A stretch of DNA of 21,051 nt from Candidatus Berkelbacteria bacterium. Lineage in GTDB: Bacteria; Patescibacteriota; UBA1384; 2-12-FULL-50-11. Below are positions 15,634-21,051 of this stretch, piece after piece (positions within the stretch are counted from its first letter, which is position 1; the number at the start of each line of letters is the position of its first letter). The stretch spans positions 1 through 21,051 of the forward strand of contig JANLIQ010000023.1 of NCBI GenBank assembly GCA_024654065.1. Direction: 5' to 3'. The notes beneath the pieces are model-generated. The model worked only from the letters and a program-made list of their open reading frames with translations, was not told where the DNA came from and did not search any database. The position numbers and the translations under genes are program-made.

Positions 15634-16569
15634 ATGTTCCAGTCGATGTTGCAGACTGCCTGGTGGGCGAAGTTTAAAGAGAGCGGTGGTTGGAAGTCAA
15701 AAGCTTACGGCTCGCTCTACGGGCTAACTCGACAGCTACCTTTTGGTCGATCAATATTATACTTTCCCGAGATTCCGCTCGATCTTGAGCATGGGATACC
15801 CTTTAACGACCAGGCGATCTATATCTCTAGAAGTGATGATGAAAAAGCACCAAAAGGTAGAATATTTACCCGCTTTGAATTCTTAGAATTTTGGACTCCA
15901 GAGCACGTACACAAGCTACTCCACGCAGGATTAGTAAAGGCATTTGAAGATGTTCAACCGGAGTACCGGCAGTGGGTACTGCTAGATAAGTCCGAGGAAG
16001 AGATCCTAAAAGACATGAAGCCAAAAGGGCGCTACAACATTAACGTCGCCAAGAAACACAATCTGAAAATTGAGTGGGGGATTTCTGATAAGTCGATTCA
16101 AATACTCTTCGATCTATATAACCAGACCGCCGCGCGAGCCAATTTTCAAGGTCGTGACCGACCATATTTCCAAAGACTTTCTAAAACCTTAGAAGAGAAT
16201 AAGGTGGGAGATATCATAATTGTCTCTAAAAATAACGAGCCGCTATCTGCCCTGCTACTATCCTTTTACGGCGGAGTTTGTAGCTACTTGTATGGAGGCT
16301 CGGGTGGAGACAGAAGTCTAATGGCACCGTACCTGGCTCACTGGGAAGCAATCAAGCTTGCTAAGAAAAAGGGAATGGCTGTTTATGATCTTCTAGCAAT
16401 TGCCCCAGAGGGTGAAGAAAAACACCCCCATTCAGGTCTAACTCGCTTCAAAACCCAATTTGGTGGCCAGTCGGTTCGACTTTTAGGCTCCTGGGACTTG
16501 GTTCATAGTAGATTTTGGTATACCATGTATCGGTTCGTTGAGAGACGACGAAGAAAGACTACCTCATGA
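15634..16569 (+). CDS. FemX/FemAB-type peptidoglycan bridge aminoacyltransferase
   Basis: 311 residues. FemABX enzymes use aminoacyl-tRNA to add residues to the third amino acid of the peptidoglycan stem. Family features: N-terminal QTAWWAKFKESGGWKSKAYG, the pattern KPKGRYNINVAKKHNLKIEWG (about 129-149), a GNAT-like beta region (DIIIVSKNNEPLSALLLSFYGGVCSYLYGGS) and the C-terminal GLTRFKTQFGGQSVRLLGSWDLV. The C-terminus is Arg/Lys-rich. Its stop overlaps the MurE-like start (ATGA), which links it to cell-wall precursor synthesis. No membrane segment, so it acts in the cytoplasm on lipid-linked precursors. The amino acid added is not predictable. Confidence 0.9.
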   Translation: MFQSMLQTAWWAKFKESGGWKSKAYGSLYGLTRQLPFGRSILYFPEIPLDLEHGIPFNDQAIYISRSDDEKAPKGRIFTRFEFLEFWTPEHVHKLLHAGLVKAFEDVQPEYRQWVLLDKSEEEILKDMKPKGRYNINVAKKHNLKIEWGISDKSIQILFDLYNQTAARANFQGRDRPYFQRLSKTLEENKVGDIIIVSKNNEPLSALLLSFYGGVCSYLYGGSGGDRSLMAPYLAHWEAIKLAKKKGMAVYDLLAIAPEGEEKHPHSGLTRFKTQFGGQSVRLLGSWDLVHSRFWYTMYRFVERRRRKTTS

Positions 16570-17918
16570 GTTTAAAACGAAAATTACGACAGATTAGCCC
16601 AGATTGGTTGGTTAACTTTTACCATCTCGCTCGTGGTGTGGTAGCTGCCACGATCTATGGATTCCCGGCCAGAAAGCTCCGTGTTATTGGAGTAACTGGT
16701 ACTAACGGCAAAACCACAACCGCTCATTTGATTACATCAGTTTTACAATCTGGTGGTCGTAAAGTCGGCTTGGCTTCGACGGTAGACTTCCAAATTGGAG
16801 ATAAAGTAATTGAAAATAACCTTAAAATGACTACCGTCAGCCCATTTCTACTACAGAAATTGCTTTCGCAGATGGTCAAGGCTGGCTGTGAAGATGCAGT
16901 CATTGAAGTTACTTCTATTGGACTAGATCAGCATCGATTATGGGGTATCCCATTCCAGGTAGCAGTATTTACCAACTTAACGCACGATCACCTTGACTAC
17001 CACCAGACAATGGAAAAGTATCGCCAAACTAAGGAACAACTTTTCGCTCACCGACCAGCACTATCCGTAATAAATATTGACGATCCAGCTAGTGAGTATT
17101 TTTTGCGTCATAGCGCCAACAGAACCGTTACTTACAGTTTGAAATCAAATGCTGATCTAGTCGGGAAGAAGATCTATCAAAGGGCAGGCGGGACCGACTT
17201 TGTTCTACTAGCTCGGGGCCATCAAGCTAGCATTTCAATTCCGATGCCGGGAGAGTTTAACGTTGCTAATGCACTGGCGGCAGCCGGCGTTGGCCTTGGA
17301 CTTGGGATATCTCTGGAAGAAGTAGTAGAGGGTTTGAGAATTGCAAAACCGGTACCAGGCCGAATGGAGGTAATAGATTGTGGTCAAGCATTCACTGCTA
17401 TCGTTGACTACGCTCATACACCCGACGCTCTCCAGAAGGTATACGAGACAATCAAGCCCGCAGTACACGGTAAGATGATCTCGGTCCTCGGAGCTACGGG
17501 ACAGCGTGATAAAACTAAACGACCGATTCTGGGAGCGCTAGCAGGCCGCTACGCTGATTATGTCATCGTCACCAACGAAGATCCGTACAACGAAGACCCT
17601 AATACTATTATTGACGAGGTAGCCACTGGAGTACCTAGAGGACGACCGTTACGAGGTCGCTATAAAGTGAAAAAAGCCAGCGAAGAAGAGGGCGACCTGT
17701 CTTTCAAATACAAAGATAACGGTGAAGATATCTGGTGGTGGCGAGTACCTGATCGCAAAGATGCGATTGCCAAAGCTCTGACAATGGCCCGCCCGCAAGA
17801 CGTTGTACTAGTGACCGGCAAGGGCGCCGAGAAAGTCATGGCTGTTGGAGATAGACTCGTTCCATTTTCAGACAGAGGAGTGCTGGAAGAACTACTCCAA
17901 AAGTATCAGGTTAGCTAG
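16566..17918 (+). CDS. murE: MurE-like UDP-MurNAc-tripeptide ligase, N-terminally short
   Basis: 450 residues. Mur ligases add an amino acid to UDP-MurNAc-peptide using ATP; MurE adds the third residue. Seen: P-loop GVTGTNGKTTT (42-52), TNLTHDHLDYHQTMEKY (136-152), DYAHTPDAL (281-289), GATGQRDKTKRP (309-320) and VTGKGAEK (416-423). Two oddities. The P-loop starts about 65-70 residues earlier than in E. coli MurE, so most of the N-terminal UDP-binding domain is missing. The specificity loop reads NEDPYNEDP (337-345) where meso-DAP-adding enzymes have DNPR, so DAP is unlikely and L-Lys or another residue is suggested. An insertion lies at about 356-393. The start overlaps the FemX-like stop by 4 nt; the 3' end shares a CTAG with the convergent PIN gene. 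Confidence 0.9.
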   Translation: MSLKRKLRQISPDWLVNFYHLARGVVAATIYGFPARKLRVIGVTGTNGKTTTAHLITSVLQSGGRKVGLASTVDFQIGDKVIENNLKMTTVSPFLLQKLLSQMVKAGCEDAVIEVTSIGLDQHRLWGIPFQVAVFTNLTHDHLDYHQTMEKYRQTKEQLFAHRPALSVINIDDPASEYFLRHSANRTVTYSLKSNADLVGKKIYQRAGGTDFVLLARGHQASISIPMPGEFNVANALAAAGVGLGLGISLEEVVEGLRIAKPVPGRMEVIDCGQAFTAIVDYAHTPDALQKVYETIKPAVHGKMISVLGATGQRDKTKRPILGALAGRYADYVIVTNEDPYNEDPNTIIDEVATGVPRGRPLRGRYKVKKASEEEGDLSFKYKDNGEDIWWWRVPDRKDAIAKALTMARPQDVVLVTGKGAEKVMAVGDRLVPFSDRGVLEELLQKYQVS

Positions 17919-18301
17919 GGCTCGACCCGTTTTATACCGGCGATTTTGTCGAAATCAAGATCGAAAGTTATTACTCTACAGTCCGATTCGATCAGCGCAA
18001 TTGCGGCGGTGTAGGCATCGGCAAAATCAATGTTATGCTCGGACAGTATATCAAGCGACTTGTCGATAAGGGGGCGATTATACTTAACTTGAGACTGCTC
18101 AAGAAACCCTCTCAAAGATTCAATGATCTCGAGTCGAGGATGTTTGTAATAGGAGCGAAGTACATAGTAAACCTCGGCCGCTACAACATCGTTGACCAAA
18201 AATGGTGTCTTTGTTCGTAGAAATTTCTCGATTCGGTCGGCTTTTTCTACGTCGTCGCCGACTAGATATCGGAGGATTACATTCGTATCGATGACTAGCA
18301 T
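17915..18301 (-). CDS. PIN-domain toxin (VapC-like)
   Basis: 128 residues: MLVIDTNVILRYLVGDD with Asp5, Glu43 in VAAEVYYVL, Asp93 and Asp96 in IDFADAYTAA and acidic TFDLDFDKI (about 112-119). A complete VapC-type active site for RNA cleavage. It follows an AbrB-type antitoxin by 9 nt on the same strand (module 5). Its stop codon and that of the convergent MurE-like gene lie within one CTAG tetranucleotide, so there is no spacer or terminator between them. Confidence 0.92.
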   Translation of the reverse strand: MLVIDTNVILRYLVGDDVEKADRIEKFLRTKTPFLVNDVVAAEVYYVLRSYYKHPRLEIIESLRGFLEQSQVKYNRPLIDKSLDILSEHNIDFADAYTAAIALIESDCRVITFDLDFDKIAGIKRVEP

Positions 18302-18310
18302 AATTGGTGA

Positions 18311-18571
18311 CTATTTTGAACGAGCTTCTTTGGCCAAGTAATTCTCTATTCGGTACTTTTCGACGGCTTTTTTTATGGCCTTCTCGTCGTAGGGGAGGTT
18401 GCTTTTCAAGGAGCCACGCAGTGAGGCGAGATCCCGCACCGGTTTAATGCTGACAATATCCGTAGAGTCATCTAATATCACCGTTTGGCCGGGGTACAAG
18501 TTATAACGCTGCCGTAGGGCGACAGGAATAGTGATCTGTCCTTTATGATTCAACTTGCCTCTATATGTCAT
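18311..18571 (-). CDS. AbrB/SpoVT-family antitoxin (VapB-like)
   Basis: 86 residues. Residues about 4-50 (GKLNHKGQITIPVALRQRYNLYPGQTVIL) are a textbook SpoVT-AbrB domain, and the Lys/Glu-rich tail (about 52-86) is the likely toxin-binding helix. First gene of TA module 5, with a consensus promoter and operator-like repeats immediately upstream. The start has no Shine-Dalgarno site and is probably leaderless. Confidence 0.92.
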   Translation of the reverse strand: MTYRGKLNHKGQITIPVALRQRYNLYPGQTVILDDSTDIVSIKPVRDLASLRGSLKSNLPYDEKAIKKAVEKYRIENYLAKEARSK

Positions 18572-18572
18572 T

Positions 18573-18614
18573 GTACTACCATACTATATAAGTACTACTT
18601 ATTTGTCAAGTAGT
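18573..18614 (-). promoter_or_regulatory. Promoter and operator repeats of AbrB/PIN module 5
   Basis: Minus strand: TTGACA (18609-18604), 17 bp, TAGTAT (18586-18581), 9 nt, ATG at 18571. Around it: a perfect inverted repeat ACTACTT (18594-18600) / AAGTAGT (18608-18614) over the -35 box, and a GTACTAC direct repeat at 18573-18579 and 18592-18598. Likely antitoxin-binding sites. Confidence 0.7.
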
Positions 18615-18866
18615 GCCGCAGTGTTAGGAGTGACGGTTGGAAGATTGAGTATGAATTGAACATAGTGCAAAGTGCTAATGGGCTTGAAACAATATCGATC
18701 GGTGTGGAGCCGGACATAGTTGGTTAAAAGTTCAATTAGGGAACGAATGTCGGCGCAAAAAGAGACGACTGACTTCTCGAGTAGAATTGGAAAATAATAT
18801 TATAGGACCATATAAACCTCGACCGACAGAGCCCGTCGAGATTCTCGTAAATATTACTAGCTACTA
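18615..18866. other. Non-coding stretch downstream of surface-protein gene A
   Basis: About 250 bp with no convincing gene on either strand. The only structure noted is CTCGAC (18818-18823) / GTCGAG (18835-18840), which in the minus-strand transcript is followed by GTTTATAT and could be a weak terminator for the gene ending at 18867. Confidence 0.4.
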
Positions 18867-19520
18867 CTACTGGCCGCCGCCGCTCGTTCCGCTCGTTCCT
18901 GCCTTTTCACAAATAGTATTTTCGAACGGAAAGAAATCTCTGCTTATTCTGGTCAGAGGTCCGATTATCTTTTCATCATAGTAAGTATTGTCAATGGTGC
19001 CAGCGCCCTTATACTCTTCTTTGTACATAAAATCAGGATCGGGCCGAACCTTATTGTACATCTCGCTAAGCGTTGCGACATACCTCAGCCCGTCTTTAGA
19101 CAGGGCCACGGTATATATCTCTTCTTTGCCAAGTATCCCCCAATGATCTCCTTTAGTGAGAGACAGATTAGTTCTCCTTGCTACCCACTCTCCCCCTATC
19201 ACCACAGCAGTATCGTTTCGGTGTCTATAATAAGGCATCTCCTCCCCTTGGTACGGCACAAAACCCACATGGTCACTACAGAGGAACGGGTCACTTTTTT
19301 TATTGACGACCTTCAAAGCCGCAAAGTAGTTGACGCTTCCTGTTGTAAGGTTTACGGGGGTTTTAACGGCCGCAAATAGTAGCGTTGGAGGCCTATCTTG
19401 TCCGATCTGACCACCATCTTCCGCTTTAAAATTTTTATAAAAATAGCCACCAGCAAAACCACCCACCAAACCAACAACCAACCCGATTGCCAGCATCATT
19501 GCCATTAACTTTCGACTCAT
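18867..19520 (-). CDS. Single-pass surface protein, paralog A
   Basis: 217 residues from the ATG at 19520, which follows GGGAGG by 5 nt; an upstream ATG at 19547 has no such site. Residues about 5-27 are a Gly-rich hydrophobic segment (LMAMMLAIGLVVGLVGG) acting as anchor or signal. The remainder is predicted outside the cell, with Cys81 and Cys204 and a Gly/Ser/Thr tail (GTSGTSGGGQ) containing two tandem copies of GGAACGAGC in the DNA. It is a paralog of the gene at 20268-20942. The first ~34 residues are nearly identical; the body is diverged but keeps P-[YF]-YRH-x-ND, the FMY motif, TYY...GPL and both cysteines. Function unknown. The promoter has a G7 tract in its spacer. Confidence 0.82.
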   Translation of the reverse strand: MSRKLMAMMLAIGLVVGLVGGFAGGYFYKNFKAEDGGQIGQDRPPTLLFAAVKTPVNLTTGSVNYFAALKVVNKKSDPFLCSDHVGFVPYQGEEMPYYRHRNDTAVVIGGEWVARRTNLSLTKGDHWGILGKEEIYTVALSKDGLRYVATLSEMYNKVRPDPDFMYKEEYKGAGTIDNTYYDEKIIGPLTRISRDFFPFENTICEKAGTSGTSGGGQ

Positions 19521-19595
19521 TGGTTCCTCCCTCTTATCAGCAAACAAAAGTTTCTAACTCAACCTCACTCTAGCCCCCCCTCGGCGTTGTCAAGT
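19430..19595 (-). repeat. Duplicated 5' region of surface-protein genes (copy A)
   Basis: From the -35 box through the leader, Shine-Dalgarno site and first ~34 codons this stretch closely matches 20850-21020. Identity then drops sharply in the coding body, which suggests duplication followed by divergence, or homogenisation of the 5' part only. Confidence 0.75.
19567..19593 (-). promoter_or_regulatory. Promoter of paralog A with G7 tract in spacer
   Basis: Minus strand: TTGACA (19593-19588), 15-bp spacer containing seven G (19580-19574), then TAGAGT (19572-19567). The leader is about 40 nt and carries GGGAGG. A 15-bp spacing is short of the 17-bp optimum, so a change in G number should alter promoter strength. 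The motifs are visible; the switching is inferred. Confidence 0.55.
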
Positions 19596-19665
19596 TCCGT
19601 ATTTAGTTGGTACTGGAAAGCTTCTCCGTTTCATCGTTAGAGGGCGTTTGATATCTACTTATCAC

Positions 19666-19698
19666 TTGACACTTATACATTTCAAATGTACATTTCAA
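19666..19698 (+). promoter_or_regulatory. phd-relE promoter and operator, leaderless type
   Basis: TTGACA (19666-19671), 17 bp, TACATT (19689-19694), 6 nt, ATG at 19701. A perfect palindrome TACATT-TCA-AATGTA (19676-19690) and a 10-bp direct repeat TACATTTCAA (19676-19685 and 19689-19698) overlap the -10 region, as expected for a Phd operator. Confidence 0.7.
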
Positions 19699-19700
19699 TT

Positions 19701-19943
19701 ATGACTAAAGTAGTGAAATCAACCGAGTTGCGAACGAGCTACGCCGAAATTGCTCTGGCAGTTCGAGGCGGTAAAAATGTCGCAGTGATTACCAAGCGTG
19801 GCCGACCCGACCTAGCTTTGGTTGATTTGGACTACCTCGAAGATCTAATCGAGAGCCACGACAAGGAGTTCCAAAAATCACTGCGCCAAGCCGCTCAGGA
19901 AAAAACCTACTCGCTTGAGGAAGTTTTTGCTGCCTCCTCTTAA
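19701..19943 (+). CDS. Phd/YefM-family antitoxin
   Basis: 80 residues from the ATG at 19701 (MTKVVKSTELRTSYAEIALAVRGGKNVAVITKRGRP). The motif order matches Phd/YefM antitoxins: an N-terminal dimerising DNA-binding fold (about 1-50) and an acidic C-terminal helix that blocks the toxin. The ATG at 19686 adds five residues but lies within the -10 region, so I take the second ATG. The stop TAA is followed immediately by the ATG of the RelE-type toxin. TA module 6, divergent from surface-protein gene A. Confidence 0.9.
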   Translation: MTKVVKSTELRTSYAEIALAVRGGKNVAVITKRGRPDLALVDLDYLEDLIESHDKEFQKSLRQAAQEKTYSLEEVFAASS

Positions 19944-20198
19944 ATGCGTTTTACATTTACGGAATCGGCCAAGCGCGATACCGAGAAACTACCCAAGAAA
20001 ATTCAGCTCGGCCTGAGGGAGAGGCTTTTATACTGGCAATCTTCCGAGAACCCGCTTATCCACGCCAAACCGTTAACACAGCACTTGGAAGCTACGCACC
20101 GTTTTCGCTTCAGCGTTTACCGTATCCTGATCAAGCAGATCGGTGACGAGCTTCGAGTTTTACGCATCCGCCATCGCAAGGATGTCTATCGCTGCTAA
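19944..20198 (+). CDS. RelE/ParE-superfamily toxin
   Basis: 84 residues. The helical N-terminal half (SAKRDTEKLPKKIQLGLRERLLYWQ) and the C-terminal sheet FRFSVYRILIKQIGDELRVLRIRHRKDVYRC are typical of RelE-type ribosome-dependent mRNA interferases, including the Arg-rich strand and the HRKDVY end motif. It abuts the Phd-type antitoxin with no gap. RelE-like is favoured over ParE-like by HRKDVY, but the biochemical target is inferred. Confidence 0.9.
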   Translation: MRFTFTESAKRDTEKLPKKIQLGLRERLLYWQSSENPLIHAKPLTQHLEATHRFRFSVYRILIKQIGDELRVLRIRHRKDVYRC

Positions 20199-20267
20199 GA
20201 GCCAAAAATCACTTTTCAAGTTTCACTTCCTGTGACTACCACTATCTAACGCTCGCAAAAAACACTA

Positions 20268-20942
20268 CTACTCGCCGCCACCAGTTCCACCACCTCCTGG
20301 CTTATCACAAATAATAAGATCAGGATCAAGGGTAGGACCATCTTCCCTGATGAGTGGTCCTAAAAATGATTTTGGATAATATGTGCCAACATCACTCCGT
20401 ATTTTGGGACTGTACATGAATTGGGGCTGTCGCCTTGTTTTATTCCAGTATTCGGTATTCTTCGCAGTCACAGTATAAGCATCTGTTTGAATTACTACGT
20501 AGTTCTTCTCATTACCAACAATCATATTAGGTCCTCCGTAATAGGGATTATCAATTCTAACGGACGGATCAATCTTATCAGGTTTTTCATCGACCAATGT
20601 GTAGTCGTTTGTATGTCTGTAAAAAGGGGTTAGACTCTTACCATTCGCGCCCACAACCGCATGCCAACCGGGCGGACAAGAATATGGAGAATCATTTACC
20701 CACGCAACCCCTATCCACGTAGTCAAACCCGCTAACCCGTCCGGTCTATCTGGTTGATAAGTTTTACCAAACCATTGTCTTACCCCGGTAGTTTCCGTAC
20801 CCCCGCCCGTACCCCCACCAGCAGGTGGCGAGGTTTCCTCCGCGGCCTTAAAATTGTTATAAAAGTAGCCACCAAAAAACCCACCTACTAAACCAATAAC
20901 CAGCCCGATTGCCAGCATCATTGCCATCAACTTCCTACTCAT
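20268..20942 (-). CDS. Single-pass surface protein, paralog B
   Basis: 224 residues from the ATG at 20942, 5 nt after GGGAGG; the ATG at 20966 is rejected for the same reason as in paralog A. Hydrophobic Gly-rich anchor at about 5-27 (MAMMLAIGLVIGLVGGFFGG), then a Gly/Thr linker (AGGGTGGGTETTG, 41-53), an extracytoplasmic domain with Cys89 and Cys212, and a Gly-rich end (GGGGTGGGE). Shared with paralog A: near-identical N-terminus, P-[YF]-YRH-x-ND, FMY, TYY...GPL and the terminal I-C-[DE]-K. The domain is diverged elsewhere. Not a recognised family. Its promoter has a G9 tract. The DNA string GGGGGTACGG occurs twice in the linker and once in the promoter. Confidence 0.82.
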   Translation of the reverse strand: MSRKLMAMMLAIGLVIGLVGGFFGGYFYNNFKAAEETSPPAGGGTGGGTETTGVRQWFGKTYQPDRPDGLAGLTTWIGVAWVNDSPYSCPPGWHAVVGANGKSLTPFYRHTNDYTLVDEKPDKIDPSVRIDNPYYGGPNMIVGNEKNYVVIQTDAYTVTAKNTEYWNKTRRQPQFMYSPKIRSDVGTYYPKSFLGPLIREDGPTLDPDLIICDKPGGGGTGGGE

Positions 20943-21020
20943 TAGTTCCTCCCTATTTAATAACAAATGAAATTTTTCTAACTCAACTCCACCGTACCCC
21001 CCCCCATTGCGTTGTCAAGC
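20850..21020 (-). repeat. Duplicated 5' region of surface-protein genes (copy B)
   Basis: Partner of the repeat at 19430-19595, in the same orientation. The pair flanks the phd-relE module and surface gene A. Confidence 0.75.
20991..21018 (-). promoter_or_regulatory. Promoter of paralog B with G9 tract in spacer
   Basis: Minus strand: TTGACA (21018-21013), 16-bp spacer containing nine G (21005-20997), then TACGGT (20996-20991). The preceding bases CTTGACAACGC are identical to those of paralog A, and the downstream leader TTGAGTTAGAAA is also conserved. Confidence 0.55.
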
Positions 21021-21051
21021 TCCCGCTCAACTTAACACTGAAGGACAGTCC

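Noticed and set aside
18787..18981. 64-codon plus-strand frame
   Set aside because: Overlaps the end of surface gene A antisense, and has no ribosome-binding site or recognisable features.
20199..20267. Possible terminator between relE and paralog B
   Set aside because: Only short, interrupted complementarity (TCAC/GTGA) and no stable stem with a T-run could be found.
1..21051. CRISPR array, tRNA, rRNA, transposase or integrase
   Set aside because: No regularly spaced repeats, cloverleaf-type genes or recombinase motifs were found on either strand.

Overview
This window looks like a chromosomal segment of a Patescibacteria (CPR) bacterium. The basis is a type IV secretion cluster of the CPR kind (a PrgI-family protein next to VirB4, plus a very large VirB6-like protein), small tightly packed genes, a compact valyl-tRNA synthetase and many toxin-antitoxin modules. 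UGA is used as a stop (for example the ATGA overlap of the FemX-like and MurE-like genes), which argues against the UGA-recoding CPR lineages. I cannot assign a finer lineage.

Layout. (1) 1-7744, minus strand: a T4SS operon read right to left: giant VirB6-like channel protein, a soluble zincin-like metallopeptidase, PrgI-family protein (probably with a CTG start at 2887) and a VirB4 ATPase that runs off the left edge. (2) 7928-9337, minus strand: two toxin-antitoxin (TA) modules, RHH/PIN and AbrB/PIN. (3) 9451-10194: a secreted protein of unknown function on the plus strand, ending at a hairpin shared with a convergent small membrane protein (10246-10599). (4) 10718-13767, minus strand: hicB, hicA, a cytidine deaminase-like gene and valS, close-packed. 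(5) 13899-14590: an excisionase-type HTH antitoxin with a PIN toxin, converging on tsaD. (6) tsaD is divergent from a FemX-like/MurE-like pair for cell-wall synthesis. (7) 17915-18571: another AbrB/PIN module. (8) 18867-20942: two paralogous single-pass surface proteins flanking a Phd/RelE module.

Three signals stand out. First, the two paralogous surface proteins each carry a run of G (7 and 9) between a perfect TTGACA box and a -10-like hexamer, with 15 and 16 bp spacing; this is the architecture of promoter-spacer phase variation. Second, at least nine genes have a -10 box only 6-9 nt before their start codon and no Shine-Dalgarno site, so they are predicted to be leaderless, whereas a few genes in the same window have strong Shine-Dalgarno sites. 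Third, six TA modules lie in about 12.3 kb (7928-20198), placed between essential genes; one (hicBA) lies directly upstream of cda-valS. No tRNA, rRNA, CRISPR array, transposase or integrase was seen.
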